NCBI GenBank assembly: GCA_964200075.2
Contig: CAXNAA020000091.1
Location: 1 to 28,972, forward strand
Origin: Sphacelaria rigidula
Taxonomy: Eukaryota > Phaeophyceae > Sphacelariales
Reading direction: 5' to 3'
Length of the DNA: 28,972 nucleotides
In this document: positions 22,601-28,210 of the stretch, piece after piece
How the letters are laid out: each line of letters begins with the position of its first letter
Position numbering within the stretch: the stretch's first letter is position 1
The notes under the pieces: generated by a model
Seen by the model: the letters and a program-made list of their open reading frames with translations, nothing else
Told to the model about the DNA's origin: nothing
Databases searched by the model: none
Translations under genes and position numbers: made by a program

Positions 22601-24686
22601 GTGCGCATAGTAGCTCGGTAGGATGAAGCTTGAATATGTATGCAACGACACCAATATCGACCAAATTTGATGGCATGCTACGCTGGATGAGGCTCTGCTT
22701 GCTCTCACATCCACCCAAACCTTATTTGTTGCCGATACTATCACCGCATGCGGATCTGATGTCGAAATCCGCGTTAAGCCGGAACCCGCCTTAGTCTTGA
22801 GTCAAGGTGGGACTACAGATGGGGCGGGACTTTCTGGCTTTTATCTGAACCTCCTTGAAACGGGACCAATATTGCAGTCCACAATATGCCTAAGATGTCT
22901 TGTTTAGGGGCTCCCGCAGTAAAAGGGTTGGTAAAGTGCATGCCAAAGGGTGCGCAACTCTGAAATAGCTCTCGGTGCATGGGTAAGAGCGGGCATGTAA
23001 AGTTTGTGGAGTGAGGGCGTGAGGGGCACTGTGACTGGAAAAATACATGTCACAGAGGTGCCCTGCTCTTGGATGGTTCTCACTACATGTGAAAGAGCGT
23101 ATAAGTGAACTATGTAGTATACTGTGAGTGCCATCAGGGGTGCTGTAAGTGAAAGTGAGGCGTGTACCTGTCGGTGCATGCCAAAGAGCAGTCGTGGTGA
23201 CCAGATCACTGAGAATATGTGATAAGTTGACGCAGAAGGGGCGGAAACGTCACGAAATGACCACGAGGGCCATTTGCACACAAGAAACATGCAAGAAGTA
23301 ATATAGAGAAACGTACCCGGCAACACCATCGCCCCATGTAATCGTTGCTGTGTGCGAGCAGCTGAGCGGCGGTTAGATCGGACTGACTGCACAATGTCCA
23401 CTGCGTGCTTCAGCATTTTCCTTGCATAATTATTCGCTCTAAATCGGTCGAGGGGGGAGTGGTCGTGCCATTTTTTGTTGCTGTCATTCATTTTCCGTGA
23501 TAACTTCTAGTCCATATGTTGACCCGTTGACTGCGAAGAGCTTGGGGTCATTGCAGCAGGAGCATTCGTACACCACACAATATTTTATTGTCATACACGG
23601 GCTGTCGAAGATAACAGGACTTAGCTAGCACTCAAACACCCCAAGTTTTCGCGTATGGCTACCCTTGAATTGTAATGGTACCAAACCTGTACCTACACGC
23701 CCTGACCTGTGAATACAGGATCTTGATGGCGCTGGGTGCTATATGTGTTGTCGACACGTCAAAATACACGATATTCGTACGGTGAGGCAACACCCAAATG
23801 CCGTCACCGTGGTTGTCCATTAGTGAAACAGTGCTGCTACACGACGTTGTGCTCAATGCAGTTCAACGATACAGTCAACCCGGGGTACAAGTTACAGATG
23901 AACGCAATGTACTGCATCGTTGTACTGTAATACTAGATACTCCGTAGTACTACGTGAATGAAGTTACTCAAGTTTTGTCAAAACCTTACCTTGAGACGAG
24001 GATTTTGACTAAGATGAGCACCGACAATGACGTGCTACATAGACGAGTAAGATTCTCTGTAAAACCATGTAGAAAAGTATTTCGGAGTGTCTGGCGATTT
24101 TAATTTTATGGCCTTGATTAGCAACTCGATTGTGTTATTCTGTTTTGCTGGAAATAATCAGCGTCGTCCGGACTTCCCCCACCCTTTATGACAACCTCCG
24201 CAGGCTTGTGCGCGCACGGCAGATGCCCCACGAGCATCGTCCTTGCTGCTCGCCATGCTGAACCACCAGCACACCCAATCATCAGCTGCCAAGGTGTCGC
24301 CTTCTCCACCGAGTGCCATTCGACCTTCCGCCAGCGCGACTCAACACCACGCTGACCTTGCGGTGCGCCCGTGGCATGTAGCGAGTGCTATCGCAGCCCA
24401 TGAGGCAGCTGGAGACTGGGCTGGGGCTGTGCAGCTATGGGAGGATGTGTTAGACAGGGGTGTTGCACCACGCAGCCCAGGGTATTCCGCGATGATCGCG
24501 GCGGCCGCACGAGCAGGCGACTTGACCACCGCTCTTCGTTTGATGAAGGATGCACGACTCCCACTGCAATCACTCCAGACCCGAGCATTCCGATCGCTTG
24601 TTAACCTTTGCGAGGCCCGGGGAGAGCAACATATGGCGGCACAGTTACGCGAGGACGCTCGCAGCCGCAAGCTTTTGGTGAAATGA
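7574..24686 (+). CDS. P-class PPR protein, 14 exons, 5' end not found
   Basis: Whole-gene entry; exon coordinates are listed separately. The joined exons give 1022 codons and a TGA at 24684-24686. They encode about 24 tandem 35-residue PPR motifs, each a helix pair ending in a proline linker (for example PDVVSYASAMRACDRAGEW and PDLVSFNTAIDACAAKGNW). No DYW, E or SMR domain is visible, so this is P-class. Such proteins bind single-stranded RNA, usually in plastids or mitochondria, and act in stability, splicing or translation; the target here is unknown. All 13 junctions keep phase (2,2,0,1,0,1,0,0,2,2,0,0,0). Donors are GTGAGA, GTAAGA, GTGCGT, GTATGT, GTGAGC, GTGAGA, GTGGGC, GTGCAC, GTGAGT, GCGAGT, GTGAGC, GTGGGT and GTGGGA; all acceptors end in AG. 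The N-terminus is missing. The final junction spans 10.4 kb and is less certain than the rest. Confidence 0.85.
8119..8337 (+). CDS. PPR gene, exon 2
   Basis: Starts after TTGGCAG and reads WREAISILDRMRRIGVPPD, then a full motif (SMNGAISACGRAGKWQRAL) and the first helix of the next (SYNSAISALATACV). It carries about two and a half PPR motifs. The donor is GTAAGA at 8338, phase 2. The motif in the middle has a slightly longer linker (EADSSRVKPD) than its neighbours. Confidence 0.88.
8576..8687 (+). CDS. PPR gene, exon 3
   Basis: Starts after CTTGACAG and completes the motif begun in exon 2 (SDQALALLTKMESRGLTPD). It then adds SYASAMRACDRAGEWQ. The donor is GTGCGT at 8688, phase 0. The intron before it is 238 bp. 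Reading past the donor gives only a few more codons before a stop. Confidence 0.88.
8993..9086 (+). CDS. PPR gene, exon 4
   Basis: Starts after GCTAACAG with RALDVMDTMRERNVVPNVVS and continues into YGTAISACARS. The upstream AG was chosen over a second AG ten bases downstream (GTTAG), because only this one keeps phase 0 and restores the WQRALDVMDTM helix across the junction. The donor is GTATGT at 9087, phase 1. Confidence 0.86.
9609..9856 (+). CDS. PPR gene, exon 5 (one shortened motif)
   Basis: Starts after CCCAAAG; phase 1 joins G to GC and gives SGQWQKAVSLLSEM. Two normal motifs follow (TYGSAVHACVMGGEARQAL and AFTAGMRAVDGWAAALRLLE). The second is about four residues short between its helices (MRAVD directly followed by GWAAAL), so one hairpin turn is deleted or degenerate. 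The donor is GTGAGC at 9857, phase 0. Confidence 0.86.
10102..10207 (+). CDS. PPR gene, exon 6
   Basis: Starts after a good pyrimidine tract (GGTCTTTTCGCAG) with GVMPDIVAYNVALSVVARCG, then RDDVALAMLERIRRD. It carries one complete motif minus its linker. The donor is GTGAGA at 10208, phase 1. The glycine codon is split and completed by exon 7. Confidence 0.88.
10612..10721 (+). CDS. PPR gene, exon 7
   Basis: Starts after GCTCTAG; the split glycine gives DGLSPDLVSFNTAIDACAAK, then GNWFEAIRLLEEDMVDAK. The frame stays open for some 90 codons upstream of the acceptor, but that stretch lacks PPR character and a start there would break the repeat, so it is treated as intron. The donor is GTGGGC at 10722, followed at once by a dinucleotide microsatellite. 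Confidence 0.86.
10728..10757. repeat. Compound dinucleotide microsatellite
   Basis: (AT)n, then (AG)n, then (TG)n in one run, six bases after the exon 7 splice donor. Likely length-variable between individuals. Confidence 0.8.
11089..11169 (+). CDS. PPR gene, exon 8
   Basis: An exon of 27 codons between ACCACAG and a GTGCAC donor. It reads IKPDVVTFTSVIHACSGPAG, then NWEKAYQ. Phase 0 on both sides. The helix-turn has one extra residue (SGPAGNW) compared with the usual ARAGEW spacing. Confidence 0.85.
11429..11712 (+). CDS. PPR gene, exon 9
   Basis: Starts after CCACGCAG with LLDRMYQSDN and completes the exon 8 motif. It then carries two further motifs (TYDLVIQACGYGEEWELAV, TFNIAIAACARSGQWLAAR) and the first helix of a third (TYASVVAA). 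The donor is GTGAGT at 11713, phase 2. In genomic sequence the frame stops right there (GCG TGA). Confidence 0.9.
11984..12604 (+). CDS. PPR gene, exon 10, with acidic linker insert
   Basis: The longest exon. It opens with CARAGEWTQAKQVFDEARY and has two more motifs (IYGALLSCLADYKQWSDVL; AIATGVLAAAQLGYGRRALS). A charged, non-repeat stretch of about 80 residues follows (roughly 12250-12470), containing NEEDGERESESTVGAGGWEE, before PPR-like helices resume (LLRVLLQALDGENEHLAVLE). The exon ends SSIYR in phase 2 at ACAG followed by GCGAGT, a GC-type donor. The ORF runs on to a stop at 12696-12698, but without repeat character. Confidence 0.87.
12605..12737 (+). other. Candidate GC-AG intron (133 bp)
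   Basis: The exon 10 end is ACAG followed by GCGAGT, a close match to the known GC-donor consensus (AG|GCAAGT). The acceptor is ATCGCGCAG. The nearest GT (GTGATG at 12609) would leave phase 0 and throw exon 11 out of the PPR frame. The GC donor leaves phase 2 and restores IYRCALKACG. This is the shortest intron of the gene. Confidence 0.7.
12738..12912 (+). CDS. PPR gene, exon 11
   Basis: Starts after ATCGCGCAG. Joined to exon 10 in phase 2, it gives SSIYRCALKACGKLGDCSQA, a textbook PPR first helix. A second motif follows (IVHWNHALRSTQRCARWREA). The donor is GTGAGC at 12913, phase 0. In isolation a different frame is open across this stretch, so the PPR frame is easy to miss. Confidence 0.86.
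13082..13297 (+). CDS. PPR gene, exon 12, insert inside a motif
   Basis: Starts after TTCACGCACAG with AADILPDDFSYLMAIKACTA. The repeat is then interrupted between its two helices by about 45 polar residues (13145-13285, including SGSSWDKVDGWGNQDRDT). It ends EFALE, which continues as LLEEM in exon 13. The donor is GTGGGT at 13298, phase 0. The frame stays open past the donor for 90 codons, but those residues do not look like PPR helices. Confidence 0.82.
13564..13788 (+). CDS. PPR gene, exon 13
   Basis: Starts after GAATACAG with LLEEMGARGVHVGERFLSLA, completing the exon 12 motif (FALELLEEM). Another motif follows, with an insert rich in charged and polar residues between its helices (RVGGSQDSPPERD). 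It ends on the first helix of a motif, TSATYALAMK. The donor is GTGGGA at 13789, phase 0. Reading through instead gives 60 further codons to a stop at 13966-13968, with no PPR character. Confidence 0.86.
14380..15183 (-). pseudogene. Unrecognised 267-codon ORF, probable mobile-element remnant
   Basis: The longest open frame in the giant intron, on the minus strand; its first codon is GTG, so no true start is evident. It contains an ordered segment, VVNVTHADPQLIGYLQPE, followed about 10 residues later by SAASEARKNACYPRL and FDRRLVKRTTLEVDSRR. This spacing (V-x-V-T...P...YL...A...A-E-x-x-K...F-x-x-L-V-x-x-T) recalls the C-terminal endonuclease-like part of some non-LTR retrotransposons, but that is memory-based pattern matching only. 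It follows the ORF at 15467-15186 with a one-base frame change. Confidence 0.35.
15186..15467 (-). pseudogene. ORF upstream of, and out of frame with, 15183-14380
   Basis: 93 codons ending in TAG at 15188-15186. The C-terminal half looks like real protein (AHKANAAALLAYLDEMLPAG, then DDLLEGGEMTDDVKGR). The next frame is already open about 15 bases before the stop and continues RKVEVRNLQQG. A single-base indel in the AAAGGAAGG stretch therefore separates what was probably one ORF. Family not recognised. Confidence 0.35.
15690..15925. repeat. Diverged direct repeat, copy 1 (3.04 kb apart)
   Basis: Matches 18730-18967 with offset 3039-3042. Best blocks are ACTTACGCCTATAACCTGCG and ATCGCTGTGCGC; weaker similarity extends left to GGTCTTTTAG. 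The rough identity over the best 110 bp is near 80 percent by eye. Confidence 0.65.
16673..16765 (+). pseudogene. Short LRR-like scrap
   Basis: A 30-codon frame ending NNIIGVDLSGCGISGAL before TAG. It resembles one leucine-rich-repeat consensus (V-x-L-D-L-S-x-C-x-I-S-G-x-L). One repeat is too little to name a gene. A perfect 8-bp hairpin (CTAAAGCT/AGCTTTAG, 16766-16785) follows the stop directly. Confidence 0.2.
17165..17640 (+). repeat. Degenerate repeated phrase within open frames
   Basis: Three related phrases occur: CACTTGAGGGTAGGTCAAGC (about 17200), TCGTGAGGGTTGGTCAAATA (about 17451) and GACTTGAGTTGGTCAAGCGA (about 17609), each followed by a GCG or CGAAC-rich word. They lie in and near a 194-codon plus-strand ORF (17359-17943) that I do not recognise. 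They could be an old protein repeat or a decayed mobile element. Confidence 0.3.
18477..18662. mobile_element. 170-bp foldback MITE with 8-bp target duplication
   Basis: The element at 18485-18654 is an inverted repeat centred at 18569/18570. The outer 64 bases of each arm (18485-18548 and 18591-18654) are perfectly complementary; the inner 21 match at 16 positions. It begins CACACCCTGG and ends CCAGGGTGTG. ATATTTCC flanks it on both sides (18477-18484 and 18655-18662), as expected for a target-site duplication. An 8-bp duplication is usual for hAT and P-type transposons; the terminal bases do not settle which. It has no coding capacity, so it is non-autonomous. The near-perfect arms suggest recent insertion or conversion. 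Confidence 0.92.
18730..18967. repeat. Diverged direct repeat, copy 2
   Basis: Partner of 15690-15925 (blocks GCTTACGCCTATAACCTGCG and TTCGCTGTGCGC). It starts shortly after the right end of the MITE. Its right portion overlaps the minus-strand frame that contains the RT-like motif. Confidence 0.65.
18893..19138 (-). pseudogene. Possible non-LTR reverse-transcriptase fragment
   Basis: An 81-codon minus-strand frame contains RPVRFSQGAPQGYSLVSYL, which resembles the (G)-x-P-Q-G-x-x-L-S region of LINE-type reverse transcriptases. It is preceded by a basic and hydrophobic stretch (INSRVQLSLDHL) like the segment before that motif. The catalytic Y-x-DD box is not present: the corresponding position reads GYRRK, and the direct-repeat copy at 15.9 kb also reads GYRRK. 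If RT-derived, it is dead. Confidence 0.35.
19140..24191. other. Right half of giant intron; no gene recognised
   Basis: Many ORFs of 60-195 codons on both strands overlap without a consistent frame or known motif. The largest are 19730-20221 plus and 23491-22904 minus. A 40-codon stretch at 20286-20410 (MKVGEWHAGIKKCAEEFEEA) looks protein-like but is isolated. CCTGAGC words cluster at 21570-21765. A stem-loop lies at 23023-23063 (GGGCAC-TGTGAC against GTCACAGAGGTGCCC). Confidence 0.35.
24204..24686 (+). CDS. PPR gene, terminal exon (10.4 kb downstream)
   Basis: The ORF is open from 24192, and an acceptor CCTCCGCAG ends at 24203 after a CT-rich tract. From there it reads ACARTADAPRASSLLLAML, the missing remainder of the motif left incomplete in exon 13 (TYALAMK), in matching phase 0. 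A Ser/Pro/Ala-rich linker follows, then three more motifs: HVASAIAAHEAAGDWAGAVQ; GYSAMIAAAARAGDLTTALR; AFRSLVNLCEARGEQ. The end is basic (REDARSRKLLVK, then TGA). There is no C-terminal editing domain. The alternative is a separate short PPR gene with a start near ATG 24255; the motif-completing junction argues against that. Confidence 0.8.
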   Translation, partial: ACARTADAPRASSLLLAMLNHQHTQSSAAKVSPSPPSAIRPSASATQHHADLAVRPWHVASAIAAHEAAGDWAGAVQLWEDVLDRGVAPRSPGYSAMIAAAARAGDLTTALRLMKDARLPLQSLQTRAFRSLVNLCEARGEQHMAAQLREDARSRKLLVK

Positions 24687-25540
24687 ACGCGTGGGATGGT
24701 GCCGTGAAGGATGTATAGACGGCGGCCGAACATTACTTGCGTTGACACGTGTGAGATTCGGGAAGATGAAGACCCGTGGCACAGTAGTAAGAAAACGGCA
24801 CCGGCGGCGTTTGTGGTACATAAGAGGCCTGCTTCGTTGGGGAAGAGGACGTGAACGGCAGCAGATTGTAGTATTTTCCCGGTAGTATAGATACTTCCGG
24901 AAATAATATGGGAAGTACGATGCTGTAGACGAGAGTCAATCGTAACCAGCTCACATGACCATTTGTAAAAAAGATTTGGTGTCGATGCAGTAGTATCTGT
25001 CATGTCATTTTGTGTCGTTGATGTATGTTACTCGTTGATTGTTGTAGCGACTATGCAGCGTACTAAATACAGACAGAAGTGACGTTGCTGGTATGAAGTA
25101 ACATGACAAGAAGTAGGCGGAAGGTAGTCGTACGGTTCGGCGAGCCACTTTCCTTCATGGATTCCACGTATTACACAATTCATGAGTCTCATATCTACGA
25201 AATATAAACCGTTTTGTTAGCGTGTGTCGAAAGTACTCACTCTGGCACCAGCTTGCGAGGATATCGCGCCAATGACCTTGGCAGCTCCTCCTTCGTTCGT
25301 TCAACAGGAACATCATGAAAGGAAAATATCGTTAACTGTCATGACAGGGCTAGCGAAGTGCGATACTTTTTTTGCGGAGAAACTGATCAAAGAGCACAAG
25401 AAAAATGCCAGGGCGCTTCTTGCTAGGGTACTGAGGGTATCGAACCGTCGCCAGCGTGTCGAAAAGGGCACCCTGAAGAGAAGAGAGTCTTACAGCCTTC
25501 CCAGAGGGCACTCTTTCACAGGTCGGACGAGTCATTACTC
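24687..25540. other. 3' flank of PPR gene; nothing assigned
   Basis: Presumably contains the 3' UTR. No poly(A) signal could be picked with confidence. A 127-codon plus-strand ORF (25224-25607; contains FFAEKLIKEHKKNARALLAR) runs into the minisatellite and is not recognised. Confidence 0.3.
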
Positions 25541-25559
25541 GTTCAGACGAGTGCACTCG

Positions 25560-26030
25560 TGGGTGTTTTTCCAATACACAACGAGCATGACTCGGGCGCT
25601 CGAGTAATTACTTTTTGTTACAACAAGCAATGACTCGTGCGCTCGAGTCATTACCTTCTTTTACAACGAGCGATGATCAAGTGCTCGCCCTATTATTTTT
25701 TTCCACAACGAGCAATGACTCGAGTGCTCGCCCTATTATTTTTTCCACAACGAGCAATGACTCGAGTGCTCGCCCTATTATTTTTTCCACAACGAGCAAT
25801 GACTCGAGTGCTCGCCCTATTCATTCGTTTCCACAACGAGCAATGACTCGGGTGCTTGCCCTATTATTTGTTTCCCCCAACGAGCAATGACTCGAGTGCT
25901 CGCCCTATTATTTGTTTCCACAACGAGCAATGACTCGAGTGCTCGCCCTATTAATTGTTTCCCCCAACGAGCAATGACTCGAGTGCTCGCCCTGTTCATT
26001 TTTACGGCCAACGAGCAGCCCAACGAGTGT
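25560..26030. repeat. 42-44-bp minisatellite with internal palindrome
   Basis: About ten units of ACAACGAGCAATGACTCGAG followed by TGCTCGCCCTATTATT and a T/C run. CGAGCAATGA starts at 25709, 25751, 25793, 25837, 25881, 25924 and 25968 (periods 42-44), with diverged units at 25582, 25625, 25667 and 26012. Each unit holds ACTCGAGT and the inverted pair CGAGCA/TGCTCG. Period changes between 42 and 44 break any reading frame. Confidence 0.9.
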
Positions 26031-26800
26031 GAGTGCAACGAGTCACACTCGTGCTCGTCCGACGTATGCACTCTTTGCAACACTGGTAAGGTGCACATCA
26101 GATGGTGCTGATTTTTTTCGCTTTGTTACCCTGGCATATTTTTTGCAAATGAAAGGCGATGCCCCTGAGACTGGTGCAAATACCTTTGATTATTGAATCA
26201 TAGTTAGGGGGCGGAAGATGAAAATAGTCTCCCGTCCCTCGCAAGTAAACGCGCCCACCTTGAACAAGTCTTCCACATCCCCAGGGTGGTGGTGTCATGT
26301 TCTGGTTCAGTACACCGACTTAGCATGATGACCTGAGCTTGTACCCCAAACTCCATTATTCAAACCTCACTCCTCCACTTAACACAATACACTTAGAAAT
26401 AGGCTGCCTTGTTTCCAGGGCGCTTCCTATTCCAAGTTTCAAGCTGGTTGTTGTCTCAGGCCATTTCAGATTCAGCATTGGGTTTCTGTTACAGAAAACT
26501 GTCTCGTTATTTTCAGAATATATTTTCAGAACCCATCAGAACTTTTCAGAAAACAAGCAGAACTTTTCGAAATACTGCCCAAAACGTGACCGCATTACAT
26601 GGAGTACAGATTACTACACTGAAGACAACACAGCAATTCTGCAGTGATTTTTGAACCTGGACACGGACTGTATACAGTATGCATCAGCTGCTTTCTCTTG
26701 TTGTAAAATTCATAGTGTCCAGCTGCTACTGCTGTACTACTACGAAAGCACACGCCCTCGAGGTGCCACCCCATGTTTCCCGTCATTGCCAACATGACAA
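26031..26800. other. No recognisable gene
   Basis: AT-rich to mixed sequence with short ORFs only. TTTTCAGAA-like words recur at 26509-26560. Nothing could be assigned. Confidence 0.3.
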
Positions 26801-26976
26801 GACAAGAACACGAACTGCAGCAGTGGTGGCCGCCACACATCCACGTTTCTGCAGTGAAACGTGTGCCTGAACCGACACCACCACACGTTTGGCGTTTCTT
26901 CTTGTTAGCGAAAACTTGGGCATCTAATTTTGTAGCAGGGTCTACCGACTGAGCTGCGTGTTGGGGTGGGCGATCG
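26800..26976 (-). repeat. ~180-bp dispersed element, copy 1 (SINE candidate)
   Basis: Closely matches 27551-27732 (for example GTGAAACGTGTGCCTGAACC, GGCGTTTCTTCTTGTT, ACTTGGGCATCTAATTTT, CCGACTGAGCTGCGTGTTGG). On the minus strand 26956-26945 reads CAGCTCAGTCGG, matching the tRNA D-arm/A-box consensus at 11 of 12 positions. GGTTCAGGC, a weak B-box-like word, follows 71 bases later, farther than in a tRNA. It includes a hairpin CACGTTTC/GAAACGTG (26842-26863). Confidence 0.55.
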
Positions 26977-27208
26977 AATTGCATACGCGCTCATGGACAA
27001 TAGAGGCGATCCAAACTGCTCGTGGTTCAAATCTGCTTCGCTGCTGGTATCATTTTCAGTGGCGTTCACAGAGGGATATTTGTCGGATGAAAGAGAAAGT
27101 CCGCAGTCAGACGGCAGGAGGTCACGCGGGCGACTTCTGCGCTGGAACGGTTTTCACAAATCAGCACCATATAATTCACGAACTCGCCCTCCGCCACTCG
27201 GGGCAAAC

Positions 27209-27251
27209 GGTATGGCTCTAGCTGCTAGACTCTAGCTGCTAGAGTCATACC
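27209..27251. repeat. Hairpin with nested tandem repeat
   Basis: GGTATG-G-CTCTAG (27209-27221 region) pairs with CTAGAG-T-CATACC (to 27251), leaving a loop that itself repeats CTAGCTGCTAGA. It is 40 bases long and not followed by a T run, so it is not an obvious terminator. Confidence 0.7.
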
Positions 27252-27550
27252 CTTTGACTCAGGTATAAAGGATACTCGTTCATGAATCACAAAGCTGTCC
27301 TTTCTTTGTAGGCCGGTAGGGGTGGACCACCTCAGCACATGGCAGACCGCAGAAAAAAATAATTAGAATGAGGGATTGAATGCCAGCGAAATATAGCACT
27401 TGGCAAAGGATAGGAGTTGGTACAAATTGAATACTTTACATACCCTCTGCAGTATGTACAGGCAGTCAAAAACTGAAAAATGGTGGATCTGCCGACCCCA
27501 TCATGGCCAATGCACGTACGAAAATCGAAAAAGCTCAACACGCCTGCGCC

Positions 27551-27732
27551 AAAACAACACGAACTGCAGCAGTCGTGGCCGCCACACACCAACGTTACTG
27601 CAGTGAAACGTGTGCCTGAACCGACACCACCACAGTTTTGGCGTTTCTTCTTGTTGGAGAAAACTTGGGCATCTAATTTTGAATTTTGTGGCAGGGTCCA
27701 CCGACTGAGCTGCGTGTTGGGGTGGGCGATCG
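27551..27732 (-). repeat. ~180-bp dispersed element, copy 2 (SINE candidate)
   Basis: Same orientation as copy 1, about 750 bp away. It retains the CAGCTCAGTCGG word and GGTTCAGGC on the minus strand. Differences include an ATTTTGAATTTT duplication within the element. Outer boundaries are judged from where the two copies stop matching. Confidence 0.55.
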
Positions 27733-27785
27733 CTCTTCACCTGCATCGGACTTTTTCCCTGTTTTTTTATCGCTTGACTGTTTTT

Positions 27786-28043
27786 CTCTCACGCATTACA
27801 CTTGCAACCTTGTACTACTGTACTCTCTGTGCTTGCAGAGTACAGCCTGTACTCGGACAGGGCAGGTGAACAGCACGCACGTAGTTGACATGAGCACAGC
27901 TACATGCATAAAGAACATGCTCAGCGGGCAGGGTACGTTATACTTGTGACCTTGTAACATACTACTGCATGTCCGAGTACAGGCTGCACTCTGCAAGCAC
28001 AGGCAGTACAGTAGTGCAAGGTTGCTGGTGTGAAGCGTGAGAG
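27786..28043. repeat. Inverted repeat, 74-bp arms, 110-bp loop
   Basis: The left arm 27786-27859 (starts CTCTCACGC, ends GTACTCGGACA) and right arm 27970-28043 are reverse complements at 66 of 74 positions. The 110-bp spacer also has a separate inverted partner at 28128-28210. No flanking duplication was identified. Confidence 0.85.
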
Positions 28044-28127
28044 GGCCGCGTGCTTAGAGATCCGCATCGTAGTTCGAAACATCTCAGGATCGACGTTTTT
28101 CACAACCAAACAGGGTTAAGGTTACCG

Positions 28128-28210
28128 GTATACTGTACCCTGCCCACTGAGCATGTTCTCCATGTGTGTAGAAGTGTTCATGTCAACTATGTACGTGATG
28201 CTCACCTGCC
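28128..28210. repeat. Inverted copy of the spacer at 27860-27944
   Basis: GTATACTGTACCCTGCCCAC through TGCTCACCTGCCC is the reverse complement of the loop sequence 27860-27944, at about 82 percent (14 differences in the 78 bases compared). Differences fall on all three codon positions (6, 4, 4) in the best shared frame, so the similarity is not evidence of coding. Confidence 0.8.

Larger units (their letters stand above)
13789..24203 (+). other. Putative giant intron of the PPR gene (10,415 bp)
   Basis: Bounded by GTGGGA and CTCCGCAG. It is about 20 times longer than the longest of the other introns (133-522 bp). It contains a MITE with target-site duplication (18477-18662), a diverged direct-repeat pair (about 15.69-15.93 and 18.73-18.97 kb), minus-strand ORF remnants at 14380-15467 and an RT-like fragment at 18893-19138. 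Splicing would be needed to connect the two halves of a PPR motif. Whether it is one intron or hides extra small exons cannot be told from sequence alone. Confidence 0.7.

Noticed and set aside
25615-25890. Repetitive ORF and CRISPR-like regular spacing at 25.6-26.0 kb
   Set aside because: Units are contiguous near-identical tandem copies with no unique spacers, and periods of 42-44 break the frame. The setting is eukaryotic.
26865-26956. A true tRNA gene on the minus strand
   Set aside because: Only the D-arm word fits. The acceptor stem, anticodon arm and spacing to the T-arm-like word do not.
27866-28210. Shared protein-like phrase (VDMSTAT/VDMNTST ... NMLSGQGT) in the inverted copies
   Set aside because: Nucleotide differences are spread over all codon positions rather than third positions, so there is no sign of coding constraint.
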